From: Augochlora pura
Taxonomy: Eukaryota > Arthropoda > Insecta > Hymenoptera > Halictidae
DNA length: 64,000 nucleotides
Direction: 5' to 3'
Assembly (NCBI RefSeq): GCF_028453695.1
Contig: NC_135781.1
Location: 3,152,078-3,216,077 of the forward strand
Below the pieces are notes generated by a model, which did no database searches, had not been told where the DNA came from, and was given only the letters and a program-made list of their open reading frames with translations. This document shows positions 48,840 to 60,018 of the stretch, one piece after another. Each line of letters begins with the position of its first letter. Within the stretch, counting starts at the first letter, position 1. A program made the translations under genes and the position numbers.

Positions 48840-49450
48840 TTTGTTCCATTATTATTTCACTCGGAATTATTTTTATTATTACTATTCTTATTATTCTTTT
48901 AGCAGAAATGTTATTTCTCTTTTATCATTGATGTTATTATTCTTGTATTAGTATTGTTATTATATTTATACTAGTATTGTTATTGTCTTTGTTTCGTTAT
49001 TATTATTATTTTTGTGTAATTATTGTTATTATTTTTTGTATCAGTATTATTATAATTCTTGTATTATTATCACCATTACTTCGTGTCAATCTTATCAAAA
49101 TTCAAGTACTATGATTACCATTATTTTGTATAATTAATATTATTACATATTATTATAATTTTCGTAACATTATTGATATTATTTTTGTATCATTATTATC
49201 ACAATTCTTCTACTATTATCACCACTACCTTGTGTCACTCTTACCATTATTTTGTATCATTATTATTATTATATACTATTGTTATTTTTTTAACATTATT
49301 GTCATAATTTTTGTATCAGTATTATCCTAATTCTTGTACAATTATCACCACTACTTTATGTCATTATTATCAAAATTCTAGCACTATTATCACCACCACT
49401 TCGCACCATCATTATTACATACCCTTATTATTATTACCATTACTGTCACG
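48840..49450. repeat. TTA-rich field with 125-150-bp higher-order repeat
   Basis: On top of (ATT)n sequence, a composite unit recurs with GTATCA-TATTAT, ATTCTTGTA, ATTATCACCA and CTTTRTGTCA in order at about 49036, 49186 and 49311. No coding potential. Confidence 0.7.
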
Positions 49451-50182
49451 ATTACCTTAAAATTTTGATTCGCGACCTACCATCGCCGCTCTCCGCGGCC
49501 GTACTTACTCGCTGGCAGGTGCACAGGTACCGATTACCGTTACCAGCGCCAGGGAGCCCTTCGGCCAAGGAATCGGGAACGCTCTCCTCTCCTTCCTCTT
49601 TGATCCTCCTACCCAGCTGGATCCCTCTTAAACATTTCCCTCGGCGTATCTCCGTTTATTTACGATTCTCTGTGCCGATAAAATTGAGCAGCGACTAGAG
49701 CATGCCCGCCAGGGGAAAATAGAAAACCGTAGGACGCCGCCCGTGTTCCGCGGGTGCCGTGTCGCGGAGACGGCGGAAAGAGCTCTACCGCCGCTGCTCT
49801 GCTCCGTCCTCGATGGGAGACGTCCCCATCGGCTCCCTTATGGTTTTTCTTTTCCTAACTCGAGGCTCCGAGCTACTTTCCTATTAATCCACCAAAAACG
49901 GAAGCTTTTAACGATGATTGGATCGGTACGACGGTGCTTAGGGTTTCTCTATGGCAGTTTGTCGGTTCCTTTCGTCGTTCGCGCGACGGCCGGCACGCGG
50001 CGACGTCTGGATTTATTTCGACGATTGATTTGCCGCTGTTCTAAAATTGTTTTTAGCGAATTTTATGAGCTAGAAATTTATTTAAGATGGTTGAATATTA
50101 ATAGAATTAGTTTTGAAGTTATTGGTGTGATATGGAACTTTATTAATAATATTGTACAGGGTATATATATACTCTTTATATT

Positions 50183-50378
50183 AATTGATTTTTATATTAT
50201 TTCTACTGTGCCTTAGTTAATATTGTATATTAATTTTTCATATTATTTTTGCTATACAGTTAATAATATATCAATAGTATAATTGATTTTTATATTATTG
50301 CTACTGTGTCTCAGTTATTATTGTATATTAATTTTTCATATTATTTTCTGTACACAGTTAATTATATATTAATGGTAT
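50183..50378. repeat. 98-bp tandem duplication
   Basis: Two units start AATTGATTTTTATATTATT at 50183 and 50281 and stay aligned through TATTAATTTTTCATATTATT to the end, with about ten differences. Confidence 0.9.
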
Positions 50379-51165
50379 AATAATATAATATAGTAGTATA
50401 AAATAATGATATATTAATAGCATAATAATATAATATAATAGTGCAATATAACAGTATATTAATAGTATATAGTAACGTTATCAAAATAATATAGCACAGT
50501 ATAAATATTAATATACGCTAATAATTACTAACACACATTAAAAATCATATAAAAAATTTATTCAAAAATCATTAATTCTTATTATTGCTGCAATTTATTT
50601 TTCCAACCATTTAAATCGAAGAAATAAAAAATTTGTCTCCATCTCCCATACTCTCGCAATCAATACATCCACAGTCTAGTAATTATCATGGCAGCGAAAT
50701 GGCAGCGCTCATGTACCCGAACTTCGGTTCAATCGTTTGCTAGTTAGAATGAGATTACCAGACGTGCTCGAGCATGGAACCGTCGCAAATTCAATTTGAA
50801 GTCTTCGCCATCTGTCTGATTATAAAGCAAGAAGTTCCAGGCTTATCGAATCACACAGAAGATAGATCACCCTTAACAACTTCCCGCGCTTCTTAATTTC
50901 AGACGTTCCGCGGAGCAAGATCCCGCAACGGTCTCTCTCTCTCCCTCTCTCTTTCCACAATGCCGAGTAATGCTGCAGCAACGTGTTGCAATGTCGCCCG
51001 CTGCAGTTACTATGCCGCGTCGTTTCGCCACCCTCGCCGCAAATTCCCGACGGTGTCCCGTTTCTCCGTGACTCGACGGAAGACTGTCTCCATCCCTTAC
51101 GGGCGTGTTACCGTAAACGTGATGTTACCGTTGTCTTAAATGTTGTGGAATGGTTTATGATAAAA

Positions 51166-51545
51166 GTGTAATTGTTTCGACGCTGTATTGGGCATAGCTT
51201 ATCATTCTTAATTATTGTTATTACTTATTTTTATCGTGAATTCTATTATTAATTTTCAGGATATTTGTCCAGGCAATTTTTATATTTTTATAATAAAATT
51301 ATATTTGTTTTGAAACTATATTCGGCATAGTTAATCATTGCTAAGTACTATTATTAATTCTATTATTAATTTTCAGGATATTTGTCAAGGCAATTTTTAT
51401 GATATTTTTATAATTAAATTATACTTGTTTTGAAACTATACTGTACGTAGCTAATCATTCGTAATTATTGTTATTAATTAATTCTATTATTAATTCTCAG
51501 GATAGTTGCCAAGGCAATTTTTACGATATTTTTAATCGCAAAGTT
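51166..51545. repeat. Three diverged tandem units of about 118-130 bp
   Basis: Units contain TAATCATT, TTCTATTATTAATTTTCAGG, ATATTTGTCAAGGCAATTTT and TTGTTTTGAAACTATA in order. Confidence 0.9.
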
Positions 51546-52336
51546 TTGTCAATTTTGATGAGTTTCTTTTTATTTAAAAAGTTCATTCTTGTCGCGAAAT
51601 TGCTAAAATGTGATATTAAATAAAAAGAAAGATTTGTATAGTTTAAGATCATTATAGAATAATACATATACTTAGAATCAATGAGAAAAGACACAAAATA
51701 CAGTATGAAAGAAAACGAGACAATTAAAGGTTATGTCAAGCTTGTGTCAAGAACATAACGTAATTGTAACTTTCTAATAAATAATATAATACTTAAATAA
51801 CTACTAGTACACTAACAAATACTAGTTATTATAACTAAGTATAAATAGGTGAATTTTTAAGAAAATAAAACAACCGATCCTTCAAACGTCGCAAATGAAA
51901 ATCAGACAGCTCGTTTAACAATTTCTTTATCCCTAAACAAAAGTATCCAATTCACGGTTCCTCCCTAAATTCCAGTCGCACGTCGAGAGCGCCGGAAGAT
52001 CTCCGTCTAATTATCCTGGAGCGCATCGGAGGACCCCCCTCCCCACCCCTGATTACGAAGCGGGGTCGCGTGATCCTGATCCGCGTCGGACGACGAATTA
52101 CGATCGACCAGCGGCAGCCGAAATTAGTTTGCTGGTTTCGGTGACACGCGCGCGGCCAGACGGGTTTCGACGATCTATTCGGCAAAGCGTATCGCGACCG
52201 GGCCAGCAGTTTCCATCTTTGGGGAGCGGAGATTCCATTGGTAAATTGTTCGAGTGGGACAGCGACGCGACGGAATCCGAAATTTACGCGTCTCCGTTCC
52301 GTTTCCGTTCCGTTTCGCTTCTCGTCCATTCTGCTC

Positions 52337-52436
52337 NNNNNNNNNNNNNNNNNNNNNNNNNNNNNNNNNNNNNNNNNNNNNNNNNNNNNNNNNNNNNNNN
52401 NNNNNNNNNNNNNNNNNNNNNNNNNNNNNNNNNNNN
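52337..52436. other. Assembly gap (100 N) with duplicated flanks
   Basis: Exactly 100 N. The 47 bp at 52288-52334 are identical to the 47 bp at 52437-52483, immediately before a 25-base C run (52483-52507). Confidence 1.
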
Positions 52437-52699
52437 GCGTCTCCGTTCCGTTTCCGTTCCGTTTCGCTTCTCGTCCATTCTGCCCCCCCCCCCCCCCCCC
52501 CCCCCCCTCTTCGTCTTCTCGTCCTTTCATTGTCGTCGCTGTCTCTCGCCACCTGCCGTTCGAAAAATCAACGGAAACACCGCGGCGTGGAAACAACGCG
52601 AAATATTAGGTTGATAGGAAAATATAATAATATAAACTATATTACTCGACTTCGCAGTCGAGCGAACCTCGATCCTTTTTCCCCGTGAATTTCAAAGAA

Positions 52700-53170
52700 G
52701 AGAAACGCGGCCGCCATTTTTTACCGCGAAGTTACGGCAGTTTAAGGAAACCCTCGTGTACCGCGACGATTCCGTGCGGAGCGAGGCCAAAGGGTTACTT
52801 CGAGGCGCCGTAACTTCGCGGGAAAAGAACGCCGCTGCGTTTTTTTAAATTGAAGCGGAAGGGTTGGAGTTTCGTCGAATGTAAGTGGCGTTGGTGAAAA
52901 AAGTAATACTGAGGGCATAACCTTAACGATGTCTGTGAATTTCGTCAAACTGGGCGATTTTCTCTATGTCAAACATGGTCTCAGAATTAAAGGGTTGGAA
53001 AAACGAGGGTGGGAGGAACTTGAAATCGGGAAAGACTATCTTAAAGTGGAAGTTTCAAGCTTTAATTTTAAAAAAATAGCATTATTTTATGATAATAATT
53101 CGCGGAGTGATCGTCTGTCAAAGTTGGTCAATTTTTATCCGAAATTCTTCCATGCTATAATTTTGTTGAA
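52700..53170. repeat. Interspersed repeat, family G, copy 2
   Basis: Contains CGCGAAGTTACGGCAGTTTA, CAAACATGGTCTCAG, TATCTTAAAGTGGAAGTTTC and CTATAATTTTG, each matching family G copy 1 in order. Within it, CGCGAAGTTACGGC (52717-52737) recurs inverted as GCCGTAACTTCGCG (about 52808-52821). The plus ORF 52929-53195 lies wholly inside and is not recognised. Confidence 0.6.
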
Positions 53171-53914
53171 CAGTCAGAATGTTAATTTACAATAAAGAAA
53201 TGTTCTAAAATTCTTAAACAATTTTCCCCAAAAAACACAATATAAAATATCTTCAATTCTCATTTTTGTTGTATGAACAAAACGTTGAATTACACGGCTA
53301 TATAATTTTTTTCCAGCAACAAATCCCCGACACTGGATTTTATTCGACATTTTCACAAGAGAGACATCTGTACATCGACAAAAAAAGGATATCGAAAAAA
53401 AGCCGACGGCGATTATTCCGGTAAATTGAACGTTATACAGTCCTTCCAGACGACGTAGATAATTCAATTCGTTCGAGGATTTTTGATGGTTCGTTAATCA
53501 GCATAAGTGATTCTGAGAATACCGAGGGGGGGGGGGCGTCGCCTTAATCCGTGGACGCTTAAAGTATTAAAAGGTTAAAGGTCTGCTTAAGGGAGGGTCA
53601 TTTTGCATCCACTTAAGGAGGAGTGCCATAAATATTATCTTCCTTTTATTCATATCACGCTGCCAAATAATAGATTCAAGCACAAATAGAATAATAGCAA
53701 AAATAATAAAAATAGAATATAGAAAATTGGTGAAAGAAAATTGTTCGAACGAAAATACTGTGTTCAAAAACTCTATATAAAAATTTGTGGTAAAAAGATT
53801 ATTATAGTAATCAAGAATTGGAAAAAAATAATGTGAGACCAGTCGTTTTGACTGATTTGATAATTTCAGTGTTAAAATTGCGTATAACGTGAATAAACAC
53901 GATGTCAACGCATC

Positions 53915-54180
53915 TTATAATAATAATAATAGTTATAGTAATAGTAATAACCATTACCATAATAGAAGTAATAGTAATAATAATTATAATAATAGTAGCA
54001 GTAACAATAATAATAATAGCAGTAATAGTCATTATCACCGCGAAAAATTTCTCCTTGCAAAAATGCGCGTAAATGCATTTTTGCCCTCCCTAAAAAAATA
54101 ATACTAATACTAAGGATAATAAAAACAACAGTAATGATACTACTACTAATAATAATAATAGTAATAAAAATAACGATAAC
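53915..54180. repeat. TAA/TAG trinucleotide microsatellite
   Basis: (AATAAT)n with AGTAATAGTAA interruptions, split by a GC-richer patch at 54037-54095. ORFs here (asparagine/serine or isoleucine/tyrosine rich) are artefacts. Confidence 0.85.
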
Positions 54181-54478
54181 TACACCTGTCAACGGGCAAA
54201 GTTCCCATTCCCCCGTTACCGTCTCGAAAACCTGCACGCGCAGAGAGAATTACGTACACAGCATAGAATTTGAAGAGCGCGTTTGAAATGAGCGGGCTGC
54301 GCGGTATCTGTAACGGGGCAGAATCGGTCGCATCATCATCGGCGGTGCGGTTTTCAAGAATCGTCGTCTCTCTATCGGAGGCTCGTCGAGAGTCGGCCTC
54401 GTCTACGGAACGAATGAACGCAACGTCTCTCTCTCGGAACGCAACGGCCGTTCCTACACGGTTAATGTTCCTTTACAG

Positions 54479-54723
54479 ATCTCCGCGTATGGGAAGAGGG
54501 GGAGGTATGGGAGGTATGGAGTCGTTTGCGAGCGCAACTATGGCCGATAGTTCCGGTACGTTGCACGGCGACAGAACCAATTCGCGGAGACTACTCGATT
54601 CCGTGCCCGTGCAATGAGCACGACTCTATTTACGAGCCATCTCGTCGGCCCTACGTAATGCCGACGTTCGCCGGGTCGACGTGCAAAGATTGTCCTACGG
54701 GACACTGTCCCAGCCGGAAGTGA
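54479..54723 (+). CDS. Candidate terminal exon encoding a Cys-rich C terminus
   Basis: After a good acceptor (GTTCCTTTACAG ending 54478), a frame with two leading phase bases runs LRVWEEGEVWEVWSRLRAQL to a stop at 54721-54723. Its last 40 residues hold six cysteines, with PCPCN, then about 13 residues later RPYVMP, then STCKDCPTGHCPSRK. The spacing CN-x12-PY followed by C-x2-CPxGxxC is loosely reminiscent of the CAP/SCP (antigen-5-type) C terminus, but the core CAP motifs are not visible and the idea is weak. Two competing frames are open in the same interval. Confidence 0.25.
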
Positions 54724-54962
54724 CGCACGCTCGGGCTAGTTTGCATGGCACCGATGAGAGAAATCCAAACGGCACGGTGCACTGTGCGCGGGAAGACAGT
54801 AGGAGCCGCGTCTTTTCAAGGCGCTGTTCGAACCGAGGGAGCAATTAGGCCACGCCCATGGAGAATAATACACGGCGGACACGCGAAACCACGCCTTCCA
54901 GGAGCATTCTCTGCAGTGAATATGAAAAGGCACGTGTAACTGGAAGCATCTCAAGAGAGTCA

Positions 54963-54998
54963 TTTCAAGAGAATTTGTTTCGCGAAAGTCTCTTGAAA
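54963..54998. repeat. Nested palindromes
   Basis: TTTCAAGAGA and TCTCTTGAAA form a perfect 10-bp inverted repeat. Its loop contains a second palindrome, TTTCGCGAAA (54978-54987). Confidence 0.85.
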
Positions 54999-55617
54999 TT
55001 AGCGCTGGAAGTGCAGAGTTTTCATTGGTGACAAATGTATTTCTTTTGCGTAATAGCAACTATTTTGGATTTGTTTAAACTTCTTACGATTGCTGTTAGT
55101 TTATTGAAGAAGTTCAGCAGTAAGTTTATTATAACAACGATTCTATAAATCCAGTTATTGTGAAAGGAAAAATGATATAAATATTAGCTTCACTTTGTAA
55201 TATTGTAATTTTTGTAAGTTTATAAATCAAGTACAGCACCCTTTATGGTTGTTACAGTTGTCTTAACAGAATCGTCCAATATGTAAACTTCTATAGAAAT
55301 AATATAAATGTTTTCCATGATTTTCAAATTTTCTAATGCAATTTGCTTTACGTATTTGTGAATTAAATTACTATTTATATTCTTTATATTTTACACTATT
55401 TTATGTTCTTTAATATAAAAAGTACTTTGTCTGTTTAATAACGAAATAAATGAATAAATAGATAATAATAAGATACGTGCTACTAGCTTCTTCGAAGAAT
55501 CTATCGATGTCTGACTATCCGCTGACTTGCACTACTTGCAGGCTTCGACTTTTGGAATTCTACAAGTAGTACGAATCAATGGAAAGTCATTCATTGAAGA
55601 TTCGTTTTTATTCAATT

Positions 55618-55705
55618 AACCATAGCTCGCAGAAAATTTTTGTAAAGGAAAAAGTTGCTTGAAATAAACCCAGTTATCTCTCATATCCGAATTGTTAGAC
55701 ATTCT
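55618..55705. mobile_element. Foldback family F, solo right arm
   Basis: AGAAAATTTTTGTAAAGGAA, then AAAGTTGCTTGAAAT and TTATCTCTCATATCCGAATT match the right-arm end and flank of the family F copies, especially 32748-33126. No left arm is found nearby. Confidence 0.6.
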
Positions 55706-55726
55706 TGCGAATCTTGACATTCCTGT

Positions 55727-55762
55727 ATATATAAATAGTGATACGTCAAGTAGCTTTCAGGA
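55727..55762 (+). promoter_or_regulatory. Possible TATA promoter (weak)
   Basis: TATATAAATAG is followed about 30 bp later by TTTCAGGA, a partial initiator. No recognised transcript unit follows (only short ORFs to 56000), so it may be chance in AT-rich DNA. Confidence 0.2.
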
Positions 55763-56724
55763 AAGGATTGCGTCTACTTTGGAAGTTTGAAGAAGAAGAC
55801 TGCAAAGCTTGGAAGTGATCGCCACAGAGCAAAGTAGAGAAACAAACAAGGGGTATAAACAATGAAGAACTAGAATCAAGATGTCATCAATATATATAAA
55901 TCAATATAAAGTGGTCAAGAAATAGAGACGTACAAGGATTTAAAAAATGATTAAGAAATAAGAAGACAGTCACGCAAGTCAGCGACCTGGCCCACTTTAA
56001 ACCAGCCTCTACATTAGATCGGCTGAAGCCACATGTTCCAAGAGGAGTCTAAACAGAGGGGACAACGGAACGAGGCCGTCCGAAGGCACACACAATCCAT
56101 CGAGAGTAACGAGGAGAAGTATCCCATTACGAGATGGTCGGTTTCCTGAGTAGCGACGCGAGAACGCCGTGGAAGCGAAGACGCGTTGCGCGTCGCGTCG
56201 CCGCGACGGACGACGAGAGCCGGGGCGGGCGCGGGGAGCGATCGTGTCTCGACTCCACAGGGGATGAATATTTGTTCGGCTCGGCCCTACGGCTCGCGCG
56301 CGCACCGCTGTGTCGGCTATAAATACTGCTTTGTATGCATGCTGGGTGAGCGGACCGCCAAGCACAGATAATAGGAAGGAAGCCCCCGAGAAGCTACTTT
56401 GTCTAGGCTCCTTCTCCGCCCCGCTCGCTCGCGCGCGCGCCGCCGGCACCGCGTCGCTCTCCGTACCGGTGTTTCGCCCTTATCCTGGCCGTCGGCGCAA
56501 CCTAATAACGCCGGTCCGTTCTCGCGGCAGCTCCGCGAATAATTACCCGCCCCTGCGCGCGGCAACGGCGGCACCGACGAATCCGAATAACACGCCGACC
56601 AGAAATTGTTTCGACGCGCTTTCGGGAGTTCGCCGGATCTTCGCGCCGTGGTCGATGCCGTCGTCGCCGCGGTTGAACCGTGGTATCCGACGAACGAAAT
56701 TGATGATGATGATCAATGACCTCA

Positions 56725-57040
56725 AATTACCGATTTACCAAGTCTCAAATTTACCAATTTACCAGGTCTCAAATTTATCAATTTACCAAGACTCAAATTT
56801 ACCAAGTCTCAAATTTATCAATTTACCAAGTCTCGAATTACCAATTTACCAATTTACCAAGTCTCAAATTTATCAATTTACCAAGTCTCAAATTACCAAT
56901 TTACCAAGTCTCAAATTACCAATTTACCAAGTCTCGAATTTATCAATTTACCAAGTCTCAAATTACCAATTTATCAATTTACCAAGTCTCGAATTTATCA
57001 ATTTACCAAGTCTCAAATTTACCAATTTACCAAGTCTCAA
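56725..57040. repeat. Composite minisatellite of TACCAAGTCTCAAAT modules
   Basis: About fifteen modules of AATTTACCAAGTCTCAAATT with variable spacers (8, 16 or 24-26 bp) and TATCAA/ACCAA alternatives. Plus ORFs over it are repeat artefacts. Confidence 0.95.
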
Positions 57041-57450
57041 AACCAATTGTAAATTCCACGGAGCACCATCATCCGCGTAAAATCGAAGGCTCGTGCGAGC
57101 GATCAATTTAACAAACATTCCGAATTTTTCGAGCCGCGTTCTTCGAGGACCAGCGACGTCCGTCGGACATCGGGACTGGTCCGTAGCGACGCCTCGGCTC
57201 CCTGCGCCGTCCCCCGCGCGGGATTCGATTTAGGGGAAGCGAAGAGCCGCGATCCAATCCGATCGGGGGCTGACTCTCGGGCTCGAGAAAAATGTCGTCG
57301 CCAGACGTTGCGTCGGGGTAAAGAGTATGATTAATGGGAGTTTGATGCGATCGCGGAGAACGTTTAGCGTCAACGGCGATGAGGTACGATCCGCGGGCGT
57401 CGCCGATCTTTCCGGCCACTCCGGCATCGGCAGCTCGCCGGTGAAAATTG

Positions 57451-57604
57451 GAAAAAATCCTGGAGACGAGTCGAGAAGATCCTGAAAACGAATCGAAAAA
57501 GTTCTGAAGTCGAATCGAAAAAATCCTGGAGTCGAATGGAAAAATTTCTGGAATCGAATCGAAAAAATCCTGGAGTTAAATCGAAAAAATCCTGAAGACG
57601 AATC
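57451..57604. repeat. 22-bp minisatellite, seven units
   Basis: Seven units of GAAAAAATCCTGGAGTCGAA plus TC in exact 22-bp register, with 1-5 substitutions each. Confidence 0.95.
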
Positions 57605-57863
57605 GAAGTCCTGGACCGGAGAATCATGATCGCCAATCGAAGCCAGGTGCGCGCGTGTCGCCCGAGCGCCGGCTACAAAGCAAGCCGAGAACAACAATGA
57701 CTTGGCCCGTCGAATTCCGTCCTCGGGCATCTGAATTTCATACGGGCGAATGTCGCACGGTCCAGCAGTCACGTCGCCTCCTATATCCCGGCTTTGTACG
57801 AGCTCAAAGATATTGTCCCTTTGAAAAATTCCCTCGCGAGCCTCGCGTTCCTCCGCTCTTCCC

Positions 57864-57896
57864 CCTCTCTCTCTCTCGCGCGCGCGCGCGAGAGAG
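57864..57896. repeat. CT-CG-AG palindrome
   Basis: A CT run passes into (CG)7 and then AGAGAG, forming a near-perfect self-complementary tract suited to cruciform or Z-DNA. Confidence 0.85.
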
Positions 57897-58559
57897 CTAA
57901 TTTCCAGCGCCGACTTGGCATCGGAGAGCCGGGCGCGACGGGGCTCGGGCCAATCAACGTGCAAATACGGATAAACCGGCGATGTTTACGTTTTTCTGGG
58001 CCGCGGCCGTGTATTTTCTGATGCAAATTCGGTACGTTTTCATTCTCGGCGTCTGCCTTTTTTGATACGCGACGCACGGTAAGGACGGAACGTTACGCAC
58101 CGCGCGGAGCGATACGGTGCCGCGAGATCCTCCCCACAAATGCGACGCATTGACGGGTCTCATTGAAAATTTCTCTGCACAGGTTTTCATCGCCGCTGAC
58201 TACGAATCTCAAATTACAAAAATAAAATAGCGCGTTCAATGCGGCATCTGGGTGGTCCAGAAAATTATTTGTTTTTTCGTTGAACTTGGTTATCTGTATG
58301 TTTTCAGGAGTTCCGATTGCGAGTCGGAATTTCCAAATTTTGGTGAAATTGTTTGTTCAATTTTAATATACTCGTCTCGGTTTCATTCTCATATATTATA
58401 TCATTGTCACATGTTTGTTGATTTGATGCTCGAAATGTTCAATTACTGAACCGGTGTCAGGAAGTATAAGTGTCCTTTAATTATCAGATAGAATTGTTTT
58501 CTGCTCGATAATATACTATAATTCAAAATTCTTATTTTTACTGCTTTTTAATTTTGTAT

Positions 58560-58655
58560 CTTCTCCACATTAAAATACCTTCTCAACACTTCTCCACATT
58601 AAAATACCTTCTCAACACTTCCCCACATTAAAATACCTTCTTAACACTTCCCCAC
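58560..58655. repeat. 29-bp minisatellite, 3.3 units
   Basis: Units start CTTCTCCACATTAAAATACC at 58560, 58589 and 58618, with a partial fourth. Confidence 0.95.
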
Positions 58656-58659
58656 GGGG

Positions 58660-59760
58660 AACTTCGATTCTTACGGTATCGGCCACGATTTCGGCCTTTC
58701 GCAGCATTGTGCGCGGGCACGAACGCTCGCAATTTGCCGAGGCTCCTCGCGGAGATTATTCCGCGGCCTCTCACGGTGCCCCGAAGAAAGTTGACGATAA
58801 AGGCGGTGCTTCGCGCGAGCAATTTCGATGAGAGGGCCGTTATGGCGCTGCGATAGAAGAGGGGGGAGGCTAAACGCGGGTAACGGTTCTAATCCTCGCG
58901 AACGGGCTCCTCCGGGCGCGAAATTTTCGTTCGCCGGACCAATTAGGCGACGAGGCGATTCCGCCGCGGAAGACTGCCGCTCCACCCTCGCGAAACGCTA
59001 AAGAACGCTAGGAGAACGCTAGGAGAACGCTAGGAGAACGCTAGGAGAACGCTAGGAGAACGCTCGAAAATCCGGCGAGACAACGTGCTTTCGGCGTATC
59101 CGCTGCTCGTTCGTTTCCGCGATCGGCTATTTCGCAGTCTCGCCCCTTCTTCGGCAGATACGCGCCGCCGGTTTATTCGCAGGGCGAGTCCGTAGGACCT
59201 CTGCACCGCGAAACTCTTCCCCCCCCCCCTCCCCCTCCCCGCCGTGCACGGAACGCCAAAGCAACGGATCGGATTTAATCCAAATTAAAATCAATATCCG
59301 TCGCGAGCCACCTTCGGCCGCGAGTTTATTGAAACCGCGCGCACGCTTCCCAGCAATTCCGCAGGGCTTTGCTTTAATCCCGCAGGACATGTCTTTACTC
59401 CTCGACCGGTTCAGCTCCCGCGCCCTTCGCCTCGATTCTCCGCTGTCCACCACCGTGGCCCTCTGTTCCGCTGCTCCTCCCTTTATCCGTCCACGGTTCT
59501 GATCGCGACAGGACGCGTGTGCTACGCCGGGCCACCCCGACTCGTTAGCCACCCCGCGCGCCTTCCTACCTTTCCGATTCACTCTACCAACCCTTTGGGA
59601 GTTCCCTTGTTCGGCGCTACGTTCATGGGAATAACCGTAACCTATCAGCGGCGATGAATTTTTAAATATTAACCCTCGCGCACGGCCTCCATATTTCATT
59701 GGCCGAAAGATACTTCCGCGTGTTTCTCTCGTTCTCGTTCCAACCCCCATAACATCGTGT
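58660..59760. other. CpG-rich island, no recognised gene
   Basis: Contains the 11-bp array and a long minus frame (59750-59127, 207 codons) that lacks any motif and has basic, arginine-rich composition expected from antisense GC-rich DNA. Confidence 0.45.
58991..59064. repeat. 11-bp minisatellite, six units
   Basis: GAACGCTAGGA repeated with only the edge units altered. Confidence 0.95.
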
Positions 59761-59867
59761 CGAACTCGTTATCGGGATTTTGAATGTAATCTGTTGAACG
59801 TGTTTATGGGGTTTAAAAGGCAGATGATATTTTATTGCTTTGGTGCCAGTGTTTAAATGCTGAAATA

Positions 59868-60018
59868 AATATTGTTGTATGGAAAGATGAATATTGTTAA
59901 ATGAAAATTGAATATTGTTAAATGAAAATTGAATATTGTTAAATGAAAGTTGAATATTGTTAAATGAAAATTGAATATTGTTAAATGAAAGTTGAATATT
60001 GTTAAATGAAAATTGAAT
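59868..60018. repeat. 21-bp minisatellite, about seven units
   Basis: AATATTGTTAAATGAAAATT plus G, with a G/A variant in alternate units, followed by a decayed copy. Confidence 0.95.

Noticed and set aside
52929..53195. 88-codon plus ORF of protein-like composition
   Set aside because: Lies wholly inside the family G repeat, and the related copy at 47.7-48.2 kb does not keep the frame open.
55680..56000. Possible LTR-retrotransposon 5' LTR with TATA box
   Set aside because: No paired second LTR, primer-binding site, gag/pol frame or polypurine tract could be found nearby.
56310..57080. 256-codon ORF with a repetitive C-terminal half
   Set aside because: The repetitive part is the TACCAAGTCTCAAAT minisatellite; the N-terminal half is GC-rich chance sequence without motifs.
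57451..57604. CRISPR-like regular array
   Set aside because: Units are contiguous 22-bp tandem copies without spacers, and the setting is a eukaryotic genome.
59127..59750. 207-codon minus-strand ORF
   Set aside because: Arginine-rich, no motif, within a CpG-rich island and interrupted by C-run-derived glycine tracts.
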